This document shows positions 33,977-42,782 of a DNA stretch of 64,000 nucleotides, in pieces. The notes beneath the pieces were generated by a model that worked only from the letters and a program-made list of their open reading frames with translations, searched no databases and had not been told where the DNA came from. The stretch's first letter is position 1; the number at the start of each line of letters is the position of its first letter. The translations under genes and the position numbers were made by a program. The DNA is from Mucor racemosus (taxonomy: Eukaryota; Mucoromycota; Mucoromycetes; Mucorales; Mucoraceae), in the NCBI GenBank assembly GCA_027405735.1, contig JAPEHQ010000005.1, forward strand, positions 1 through 64,000. The letters run 5' to 3'.

Positions 33977-36900
33977 ATGAACAACAACATTAAACAAGCA
34001 ACTACTGGTACTATTGCTACCACTAATCAATCTGTATCTTCTGATATGAATATTGATATGGGATCATCTTTGTCTTCGGGACAAAGTGGTAACACTGCAT
34101 TGAGCAATGATGATGCTCTGCATGTTGAAGGTGATACTTGGAGCGAAGACGCTCGTATTACTAGGGAATTGAGCGAGGACGCTCTTCCTCATCACTATGA
34201 TAATGACACGGTCATGAGCGATAGTGAATTGGATTTGCAACTTGAGGTTGATGAATGCCCTTCTTTGGGGAAGGAACATCAAGCACGTATGTTGAAGGAA
34301 ATCCAACTGCTCAGGGTTAAGTTGTTTAAAGCTACCACTCTGTCGCTTCAACACCCTTTGAAAAGTGATATTGCTACTCAAGCAAGTTTTTTGCAACGTC
34401 AATTAAGATTGGCAAAAGACAATTATGATTTATTGTTTGAAAATGTAGCTAATAATCATGTTGCAAGTAGTGAATTGACTATGGTTCCCTCTGACACTCC
34501 ATTTATGCAATGGAAAGGCCATAAATTTAATACAAAAAAATTTATTTTCCAAAGCATGGATGCTTGTCTTACTCAATTTGAGGATGTCTTGGAATCAAGA
34601 TCCATTAATGTTGAGTTGCATTGGAAACGCATCATCAAGCCTAAGATGTCAACTGGCATGGCTGATTGGACAAGAAAGTTGATTGAGCAGCATCCAACAA
34701 TTTCTTGGGGTCAATTCAAGGCGAAATTGAAGGCTAAGTATAGCGCTTCAGAAGCCGAAGAAAAGAAGGCTGCGTTAAGCAAATTGAAAAGCTTGAAGCT
34801 AGAAAAATGTGAAAGCTTGGAAGCTTATATTGACAAGTTTATCACTTTAAAAGATTTAGCAGGTATCACAGAAGATACAAGCTTAACCGATTACTTGTTA
34901 AAAGGTTTGGAAATGGACTTGTATAGTCCAGTATCGTTGAACATTTCCCAATCTAGAGAAAAAGGTAAAGATACCTTGGATTACGCTATTTCGCAACTTA
35001 GAAGTGTCTATGATTTGTTGAGACGTGATACTTATTACAAGGAGGAAAAACGTCGTAAAGAGAGAGAATACGAACAAAGAATTATTCATGCAGTTCAACA
35101 GCGACAATCTGGTAATCAGAGTTCCTCTCGTCACTACAAATTTAATAATAAGCATCCACGCCAGCAACCTTACAGTAAAGGCTTTGATAACAAAAAGCAA
35201 ACTAGAAGAGCTGGACAATTTCATCAGAAAAGTGGACAATCTTTAAAATGCTATGATTGTGGGTATACACCATTTACCTATGATCATAAAGCTGTATGCA
35301 AGAAAAACCCAAAAAACATAAAATATAACAAAAACAAAAGCAAGAAATCTATAGTACCAACGCCCACTGCTACTATGGATACTGATGATAGTTCATCTGA
35401 TGATGAAAGTAGCCAACATTTTTCGGTGGCTACCATTGCACCAAAGAAGGCTGAAAAAGAAGTATCCAAGATGGATACTGATAGTGAATGTAAGCAATTT
35501 GATAGTGATTATTTTAGGAAGATGCCTAATAATAATACGAACACTAATGGTCTTCTTTATTTACCTGTTATTTTAGAAACAAGCGCTGGCATCAAGGTCA
35601 ACACTTGGTTTTTGTTGGATACTGGTTGCACATTTAGTGCAATTTCACCACAATTAGTTTCTTTTTTAAATTTAAATATTTGCAATAAAAATGGTATTAT
35701 TAAATTGGCACAAAATAACAGTGTAGTAGATCGTAAGGGTCAAACTGAAGAAGAGCTTATAATCAATTATGGTTCTAAAATTGTTCGTTCAAAATTTGAA
35801 GTTTTTGATTTATTTGATGATGTCCATTGCGTATTTGGAATGGATTTATTGTATAAAGTTGGTATTACATTAGGTAATATTGCAGCAGATTGGTCAGATC
35901 GTGTTGGTTATGAAATACCAAAGATTGAACCCAATCCTTATAAACCAAATGAAGATCCTTATGGATCTGAAGAAGAACGTAAAATTATGATGAATGAATT
36001 AAAACCATTTATTGATGCAAATACTAGTATTAGTCCTAAAGCATATTGTAATATTCCTGGTAGTGAAATTACATTGCCCATAAAGAAAGATACTCCACTT
36101 GCGAATACATGTCGTAGACAATTTCCAATTGCTGAAGCATTGCGACCTGTTATTCAAAAACAAGTTGAAAAATGGCGAGAAAATGGTGTGATTAAAAGAG
36201 CAAAACCTAATACACCTCATAATTCTCCAATTTTTACTGTACGAAAGAAAAATAGTGATGGTGAATACACTGGAAAAGAGCACCGTGTGGTAATTGATTG
36301 TCGTTTAATAAATAATGCGTTGGATCCTGAAAAATTTGAACGTTTTCCATTGCCTTTGATAAGTGATTTGCATCGTAAGATGTCGAAGCATTCGCTCTAT
36401 ACTGTCATTGACTTATCGCAATGTTTCCATGCATTTAAAATATCCAGATCGTCAAGATCGTATTTGACGTTCACTGATATGGAGGGATTGACGTGGTCCT
36501 TCTCTCACTGCCCGTACGGATTGACTATGGTCTCATCGCACGCACAAAAAATACTTTCTAATTTGTTTGCTGATATCAGTGATACTACCACTCACTTTAT
36601 AGATGATGTCACTATACATACTGAAAACGACCTGAAAAAGCATACAGAACTAGTTAAAATCGTTATAGATCGCCTGACTAAAGCAAACTTACGTATAAAT
36701 ACTGAAAAATTGCATATTGCACAAAAGAGCATTTATATATTGGGTTTCTGCTTATCTAGTGAGGGTTTAGCATTAGATCCTCGAAAGGTTTCAAATGTTT
36801 TGGATTGGGAACCTACCGTTAAAAGTAGCCGTGAATTGAGTTCACGTTTAGGATTGATTAACTTTTTTCGTTCTAATTTGCCACGCTTGTCGATGTTGAC

Positions 36901-39151
36901 AGCACCACTAGATAAATTGAGAAATGCACCTGATATTACTAAAGTATGGACACCAGAACATACTAAATTAATGAAGCAATTGCAAGAATTATTAGTCAGC
37001 TCAGCAGTGTTGAGTGTGCCTAACTTACATTATCCAATCTGTGTTGTTACAGATAGTTCTGCCTATGCAATTGGCGCTGCAATGTATCAAGTTATTGGTA
37101 ATAAAATAAAATATCTTGGTTTTATTGCACGCAGTTTGAGTCCATCAGAGCAAAGATGGGGAAGTTCCAAACGAGAATTAGCTGCAGTTGTCTATGCATT
37201 TAAAAAGTTCCATCAATGGTTGTATGGAAGACGATTCCATCTCTTTGTGGATAATCGTGGTATTTTATTTCTACATTCGCAACCTAAATTGGATCGAATG
37301 GTTGAGAACTATTATGATACAATTTTTGAAATGGATTTTGATATTACCTTTTGTAGTGGTATTAACAATATCTTGGCTGATACCTTGTCGCGTCTTTTCT
37401 GGCCATACAATACGCTGGTGGAGAGTGGTGATAAGCATTTAATTAAAAAACATGTTAATGAAAAGCATTTAGTTAAACAAGATATTGATACAAAAGTTAA
37501 AGGAAAGAGAAAGCATGTAGTAGACAATGTAGTAGAAGAAAAGAAAAAGAGGAAATTACATGTTGTGAATAAGGGGAAAGATAAACTTAAGGAAGCACAT
37601 GATAACCTTATTTCATGTGATACTTCCGTTATCTCCGGATCACCAAAAGTAATCATTCCGAAGGAAACCTCTGATCTTTTTAATAACGCTAAATTGACGG
37701 CGTATGTAAACAAATTGAAGAATAAGAACGAAGAGTTATTATTCTGCGTTAGTCATTTAGATGTTTATGAAACGCCTGCAAGTGATGAAGAAAAGCAAAC
37801 TATATTAGAAAAAACACATTTACTTGGGCATTTCGGTATTCATGCAATGGAGCAAGTTATACACCAAGATTTGAATATGCATTGGAAGGGCTTAAGGGAA
37901 GATATTACGAAATATATATCAAATTGCCATAAATGCAGACAGTTCAATTTAGCTAAGCATGTCTACCATCCACCAAAGCAAGAAGCTCCTGAAGGGATAA
38001 TGGATCATGTTGTATTTGATCTAGGTGGATTTGATTGCACTACACCAAGGGGAAATAATTTTATATTAGTAGTGTTGGATCTATTCTCGAGATTTATTAT
38101 CTTACGTGCAATTCCAGATAAATCAGCTACTACTGTTGCAAAGGAATTGGTATCTATCTTTTCATTGTTCGGCTACCCACGTATCGTTGGTCATGATCGA
38201 GGTGCAGAATTTCATAATAAATTACTTGAAAAGATACTTAAACATGCTGAGGTTGAGAATAGAGCAAGTTTACCATTTACGCCTCAAGGTAATAGTTGCT
38301 GTGAAGCTGCAGTAAAGTCTGCAAAAACAATAATTATAAAGATGTTGGAAGGTCGTAGTAAAGATTGGGATTTGTACCTTAATGGAACAGCATTAAGTTT
38401 AAATGTACATAGATCTAGACTACATGGGATGATACCATTCATGGTAATGTTTCATAGAGCACCTAATGAATTTAAGGATTATCGAGGAGATAAACCTACA
38501 CTTCATGAAAGAGAAATCGATGTGGAAGCATTTAAAAAGAAGCTCGATTTAATTGATAGAATTATTGTTCCAGCAATTAGAGACCAAATACTAAAGACAC
38601 AGGATAAGGATAGTAATTACTTTAGAAAGAGACATAGAATCTTGGAGAAACCTTATCCAATTGGATCTACTGTAATGATCAAGAATATAGAAAATAAGAA
38701 TAGGAAAACTAATCCTAACTATGAAGGCCCATTTTATATACAGGGAATAACTAAAAATGGAAGCTATATTCTTACCGATAAAACTGATACATTCTTAGCT
38801 AGAGATGTACCTACACAACAGATCAAGTTGATCAGCACAAATGATGCAAAGGAAGATAACTCAGATGTGTATGAAGTACAAGCTATTATAAATCATAGAG
38901 GAACTCCACCCAATTACGAGTATTTGGTAAGATGGAAGAATTTCACAGAAGATCATGACTCTTGGGAGCCACCAGCGTCATTTGATTCTCCTGATGTTAT
39001 CAAACATTATTGGGCGAGAGTAGATGCTAATACGCAATCTAATGGTAAAGGAAAGCAAGCTCCTAAATCAATTAATACAAGAAAGATTGCTACACGCGAG
39101 GATAAATCCAAGAAGATGCGTGAAAGATTATTAGCAAAAGATGTTATTTAA
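33977..39151 (+). CDS. Gag-Pol polyprotein of Ty3/gypsy chromovirus
   Basis: One 1724-codon frame, with no stop or frameshift between gag and pol. Approximate residue positions: Gag-type retrotransposon domain 165-370; a non-canonical knuckle near 435 (Cys-X2-Cys-X8-His-X3-Cys instead of X4/X4); aspartic protease with LLDTGCTF near 545; reverse transcriptase 700-900 with active-site FIDD near 872; RNase H with VTDSSAYAIG near 1023; integrase HHCC finger 1275-1320 (HLLGH...CHKC); DDE core with Asp near 1347, Asp in GHDRGAEF near 1407 and Glu in CCEAA near 1442; and a C-terminal chromodomain about 1630-1685 (VRWKNFTEDHDSWEP). The domain order PR-RT-RH-IN-chromo defines a chromovirus. The phenylalanine in place of the usual Tyr of YxDD is unusual. 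The complete frame suggests function, but activity is not shown. Confidence 0.95.
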   Translation: MNNNIKQATTGTIATTNQSVSSDMNIDMGSSLSSGQSGNTALSNDDALHVEGDTWSEDARITRELSEDALPHHYDNDTVMSDSELDLQLEVDECPSLGKEHQARMLKEIQLLRVKLFKATTLSLQHPLKSDIATQASFLQRQLRLAKDNYDLLFENVANNHVASSELTMVPSDTPFMQWKGHKFNTKKFIFQSMDACLTQFEDVLESRSINVELHWKRIIKPKMSTGMADWTRKLIEQHPTISWGQFKAKLKAKYSASEAEEKKAALSKLKSLKLEKCESLEAYIDKFITLKDLAGITEDTSLTDYLLKGLEMDLYSPVSLNISQSREKGKDTLDYAISQLRSVYDLLRRDTYYKEEKRRKEREYEQRIIHAVQQRQSGNQSSSRHYKFNNKHPRQQPYSKGFDNKKQTRRAGQFHQKSGQSLKCYDCGYTPFTYDHKAVCKKNPKNIKYNKNKSKKSIVPTPTATMDTDDSSSDDESSQHFSVATIAPKKAEKEVSKMDTDSECKQFDSDYFRKMPNNNTNTNGLLYLPVILETSAGIKVNTWFLLDTGCTFSAISPQLVSFLNLNICNKNGIIKLAQNNSVVDRKGQTEEELIINYGSKIVRSKFEVFDLFDDVHCVFGMDLLYKVGITLGNIAADWSDRVGYEIPKIEPNPYKPNEDPYGSEEERKIMMNELKPFIDANTSISPKAYCNIPGSEITLPIKKDTPLANTCRRQFPIAEALRPVIQKQVEKWRENGVIKRAKPNTPHNSPIFTVRKKNSDGEYTGKEHRVVIDCRLINNALDPEKFERFPLPLISDLHRKMSKHSLYTVIDLSQCFHAFKISRSSRSYLTFTDMEGLTWSFSHCPYGLTMVSSHAQKILSNLFADISDTTTHFIDDVTIHTENDLKKHTELVKIVIDRLTKANLRINTEKLHIAQKSIYILGFCLSSEGLALDPRKVSNVLDWEPTVKSSRELSSRLGLINFFRSNLPRLSMLTAPLDKLRNAPDITKVWTPEHTKLMKQLQELLVSSAVLSVPNLHYPICVVTDSSAYAIGAAMYQVIGNKIKYLGFIARSLSPSEQRWGSSKRELAAVVYAFKKFHQWLYGRRFHLFVDNRGILFLHSQPKLDRMVENYYDTIFEMDFDITFCSGINNILADTLSRLFWPYNTLVESGDKHLIKKHVNEKHLVKQDIDTKVKGKRKHVVDNVVEEKKKRKLHVVNKGKDKLKEAHDNLISCDTSVISGSPKVIIPKETSDLFNNAKLTAYVNKLKNKNEELLFCVSHLDVYETPASDEEKQTILEKTHLLGHFGIHAMEQVIHQDLNMHWKGLREDITKYISNCHKCRQFNLAKHVYHPPKQEAPEGIMDHVVFDLGGFDCTTPRGNNFILVVLDLFSRFIILRAIPDKSATTVAKELVSIFSLFGYPRIVGHDRGAEFHNKLLEKILKHAEVENRASLPFTPQGNSCCEAAVKSAKTIIIKMLEGRSKDWDLYLNGTALSLNVHRSRLHGMIPFMVMFHRAPNEFKDYRGDKPTLHEREIDVEAFKKKLDLIDRIIVPAIRDQILKTQDKDSNYFRKRHRILEKPYPIGSTVMIKNIENKNRKTNPNYEGPFYIQGITKNGSYILTDKTDTFLARDVPTQQIKLISTNDAKEDNSDVYEVQAIINHRGTPPNYEYLVRWKNFTEDHDSWEPPASFDSPDVIKHYWARVDANTQSNGKGKQAPKSINTRKIATREDKSKKMRERLLAKDVI

Positions 39152-39456
39152 ATGTTAGATGAAGGCTATACCTTTTCCTTTTAGCATTTCCTTTTATCCC
39201 ACTGGGTTTTTGAAATGTGAGGTTTTTAATGGTTGCCCCTGAATATCTAATTTGCAAGTTTATAGTAATGTATAGAGCAAGATCAATCAACAAGAAGTAC
39301 ATTATTATACATCAACAATATTGCCGTTTTATTTTTTTTATTTTTTCTTTTTTTTTTCACGTTATGTCAAGCAGCCTATACACAAATTATAACTACAACA
39401 AATTACAACAACTACAACTATCTTTATCACATAATTCTTATGTTGGTGTGGGGTGG

Positions 39457-39663
39457 TGTTATGTCAATACTCATCCTATGTCTCACATCCAAGGTCACAG
39501 TCTATAATTAGTGTTACAGTAAATCAATGTGGATCATTGACTTACATCATATTCTTAGATAGTAAAACCCTAGTAATAGTTATAATTAATGTATATAAAT
39601 ACATCCAAAGGATGTATTGTTAATAAAAGTGTAATATTCTGGCAAGACTCTTTTGACATTTCA
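39457..39663 (+). repeat. 3' LTR (207 bp)
   Basis: Matches the 5' LTR except for loss of 13 bp (TTATTTATATAGA region) between GGCAAGA and CTCTTTTG. The solo LTRs at 56229 and 63644 keep these 13 bp, so the deletion is private to this copy. Confidence 0.93.
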
Positions 39664-39699
39664 ATCTCATTCGTTTTTTTTGTAATTTGTTATACTGGG

Positions 39700-40420
39700 G
39701 AAAAATTGGAGCTAGAATCTAGAAGCGAAGAAGGTATCTCTTTGCACACATTTTTTGACGATATCTCCACAAAAAATCAATATTTTTAAGAAAAACTAAA
39801 TTGGGTCTGATAGAGCTCAAACAGGCTGATGGCATGAATGTAAAAAAAAAATGCTGCTCAATTTAAAGGATATTTTGAAATTTACTATAAAAATGATAAA
39901 AAAAGGAAAAAAATAAAAGTGTTCAGAATTTTTTCAAACTGAAATATGTTATAGAGTGGTTTAAAACAAGTAAGTTTTGTTATTTAAAAGCGTTAGTATA
40001 GCTTAGTTTTTCGTAGAGATATGAAGCCTCAAAGTTTTTAATTTTAGCGGTGAAATGGTGAAATACGCGTAAATATCTGAAACCTTAACACTAAAAAATT
40101 AATACCAACTGCAAAAAATAGGATATTTCCGGATACTTATTTTTGGATTAAAGTTGAACATCTCAGGTACATTGGCATATAATTTTTTCTTAGTGTTATT
40201 TAGTGAAAAAAAAGTTGAGCAGGGATGAAAAATGACACTTAGTTTTTAAGGCGAAAGTAGAATAAATTTTACGCGTTTTTGAGTCTTTCGCGAGGTATAA
40301 AATAAATTTAGGAATACGTAGCATAATATGAAAACAACTCATATGTATTTAGCAGTGTCTCCCCAGATATATTTTAAGAAGAATTTAGTATGAGATTAAT
40401 TATAGAAAAGAGGGTACGCT
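39700..40420 (+). repeat. Dispersed repeat R, copy 3 (partial)
   Basis: Aligns with 9755-10460 and 25680-26290 (GATATCTCCAC, AAAGTGTTCAGAATTTTTTC, GATATGAAGCC, TTGGATTAAAGTTGAACATC). The left part of R is missing. The chromovirus inserted just to its left. A following frame at 40481-40693 is protein-like but unrecognised. Confidence 0.7.
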
Positions 40421-40777
40421 TAGATTTTCAACATTGGAAACTTTGAAAATTATCTTTTTTAAAAAGCAACTTTTCTACGCTTGCCGGAGACTTGGTTAGC
40501 AGATTTGATGTGGGCTATTTACTCAAATGAGCACATCCAAAGACAATCATCTGCTTTTAAGATACTTTGTATAAACATCATGATCTTGGTGCATCTTTTG
40601 AATACGTTAATTCAAACTAGGAGATCACTAAATGCCTATAGGGTCAGTATTCACAAGATAGGTTGGAGATTTATGATTTGGCTACTGAAATAATCAACAA
40701 TGTGGCTTATTGCATATTTATTAACCAGTGGGAGATTATTTGCTTCTGCCATTTTGGATTTATTTTACAACTACACA

Positions 40778-42068
40778 ATGATTGATCAAAAGGACATTGA
40801 CAATGTGTTTGTCAAATACGTAAAAGAATACCAAGGTACATTGTAGAAGCATGGGAATTAAACTTTTTGTGCTCACAATTTTATAGATATCAATGGTACA
40901 TATGTGCAAGTCTACGAAAAACCACCAACTGCCTTGGAGTTTTTAAGAGGCTCAGTGCAGCCCAATCGTCCTGCTATCATTAAAGGTATTTCAACATGCA
41001 TTATACACTACATAGTTTTATTGAGCATTCTGTTATTAGGTGGGTTTGATCACTGGCCAGCAAGAACAGGTTGGACTAACGAGTACTTGCGGTCAAAAAT
41101 GGGAGAAACTACAGTGACAGTGGCAGGTACGCATAAGTATATTTGATGACTGATATAGTGCTGACACTTTCAACTGATGTCTAACAGCAACACCAAATGG
41201 GTAATTATTAAAGTATACAATATAAACTTGTATAGAAATATTAAATCATTTTACATACCTAAAGATATGCAGATGCAGTAACATTTGATCCCACCACCAA
41301 GAAAGAATACTTTACAATGCCTCACGAAGATCATATGACATTCAACACATTTTTAGATTTAATGGAAGGAAAGCAGGTATCAGAAAATGCCAATTATATA
41401 TCATTGCAAAATGGAAGTTTGCCTGTAGAATACAGCGCCATTGAGAATGATGTTGATAAGGATATAGACTGGTGTAGTGAAGCATTAGGTAAAAAGCCAG
41501 ATGCTGTTAATTTTTGGTTTGGAGATGATAAAAGTGCTACTTCGTTACATAAAGATCCATATGAAAACTGTTATGCTGTGATAAGAGGACAAAAGACATT
41601 TGTTTTATACCCCCCAACAGAGTATTACTGCATGCATGAATCTGTTTATCAAAATGCTATTTATAAACCTAATCCTACAACCAACAAACTCGAATTAAAA
41701 CCAATAGATGGAACTACACCTTGGATTCCTGTAAATCCTTTATATCCAGATTTCACTAAATTCCCTCGATTTTCTCACGCTTGTTCTATTACAGTTACTG
41801 TAAATGAAGGAGAAATGCTTTATTTACCTGGTAATTTTCATTCAATTTCAAATTATCTATATACAATTACTCATATTATGTACGAATAGCATTATGGTTT
41901 CACCAAGTTATGCAAAAAGGAGATGAAGGTGTCATTGCAATCAACTATTGGTATGATATGGATTACAGTAATATGTTGTATCCCACTATGGCATTATGTA
42001 GAAGATTGTTAACAGGTGTAATGGAAGGAAATAGAGACTTATTAGAAAACGAAGACGATAGTGATTTA

Positions 42069-42074
<6 letters not shown>
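40778..42074 (+). CDS. JmjC-domain 2-oxoglutarate oxygenase, JMJD7-like
   Basis: Predicted Fe(II)/2-oxoglutarate-dependent hydroxylase; human JMJD7 hydroxylates a lysine in DRG GTPases. Exons are 40778-40835, 40887-40985, 41040-41126, 41188-41200 (only 13 nt), 41265-41830 and 41890-42074. The total is 1008 nt (335 residues), in frame. Family signatures are the N-terminal PPTALEFLRGSVQPNRPAII, a DHWPA motif, the TPNGYADAV segment (which requires the 13-nt exon), His181-X-Asp183 in LHKDPYEN, and a distal iron ligand near His279 in LWFHQV followed by INYWYD. A splice removes 59 nt that would otherwise end the frame before the distal histidine. The stop codon is the first unit of a TAA microsatellite. 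The gene converges on the acetyltransferase at 42138. Confidence 0.94.

Positions 42075-42112
<38 letters not shown>
42071..42112. repeat. (ATA)n microsatellite of about 14 units
   Basis: An uninterrupted trinucleotide run begins within the JMJD7-like stop codon and fills most of the gap to the acetyltransferase 3' end. Because the repeat reads TAA in the coding frame, length changes cannot extend the protein. Confidence 0.95.
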
Positions 42113-42137
42113 TAAAAAAAAAGTGCAGTTTATTTAT

Positions 42138-42659
42138 TCAAAGCTCCAAAATACAGTCGACCCATGGTTCAGGACCATGAACTACTTTACTAACACCAAC
42201 ATTCTTGAATCCAACGCTTTCATAAAGTCCAGTGAGGTGAGGTCTACTTAAAAGAGCAATGCGTCTATATTTATCTGAATCATTGGTTGCGTTTATTTGT
42301 TTTAACTGTTCTATCCACTTTGACATGAGTTTCGTTGCAATGCCCTGTTTACGGTAATCTGGAGAAACACAAACACTATGCAAACAAATAGTTTTTCCTT
42401 CAGGATCATGGATGCTCATTGATTCATCAGTTACCAAATCAGCACGAGTAAGTGTTGTGCACAAAAATGCAATGACCTTTTGGTTTTCATCCATATTACG
42501 ACAAATAGTAAAGAGTTCAGGGCCTGATTCTGAAGCATATTTAATACGACGTTCTAGTTGTTCTCTTGAAGCAGCTTCATCTGGATGATAGGATGCCTGT
42601 TCATACTCATTAATGATATCTAAATCATCTAAAGTCGCAGGAGTGTAAATGAGCTTCAT
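42138..42659 (-). CDS. GNAT N-acetyltransferase, PAA1/arylalkylamine type
   Basis: Single-exon, 173-residue acetyl-CoA-dependent N-acetyltransferase. The GNAT core is clear: LHSVCVSPDYRKQGIATKLM contains the V-x-P and R-x-x-G-x-A/G pyrophosphate loop, followed by an ALLSRPHLTGLYESVGF segment and a C-terminal HGPEPWVDCIL. The RP...LYE..GF...G...VVHGP pattern resembles fungal polyamine/serotonin N-acetyltransferases (yeast Paa1, vertebrate AANAT), so polyamines or aryl-alkylamines are the likely substrates. The exact substrate cannot be read from sequence. It lies 123 bp downstream of the DIP2-like gene on the same strand and converges on the JMJD7-like gene (63 bp apart). Confidence 0.9.
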   Translation of the reverse strand: MKLIYTPATLDDLDIINEYEQASYHPDEAASREQLERRIKYASESGPELFTICRNMDENQKVIAFLCTTLTRADLVTDESMSIHDPEGKTICLHSVCVSPDYRKQGIATKLMSKWIEQLKQINATNDSDKYRRIALLSRPHLTGLYESVGFKNVGVSKVVHGPEPWVDCILEL

Positions 42660-42782
42660 TATGTATATTTTGTTACAAAAAGATGAGGAACAAAGATAAT
42701 CACTTTTTACGGTTGCTCAAAATGACTAATATGCTAAATGACTGTGTTTAATGTGGGGTTAAAAAGTATACAAGTTTATTCA

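Larger units (their letters stand above)
33697..39663 (+). mobile_element. Full-length Ty3/gypsy chromovirus (LTR retrotransposon)
   Basis: This is a 5,967-bp element with TG...CA LTRs, a 5-bp target duplication (ATCTC) and one continuous gag-pol frame. LTR sequences are identical wherever compared, except for a 13-bp gap in the 3' LTR, so insertion is recent and the copy may be active or recently so. I could not match the bases after the 5' LTR to a tRNA primer site. A purine-rich GGTGTGGGGTGG just before the 3' LTR is a plausible polypurine tract. Solo LTRs of the same family are at 56229-56448 and 63644-63863. Confidence 0.95.
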
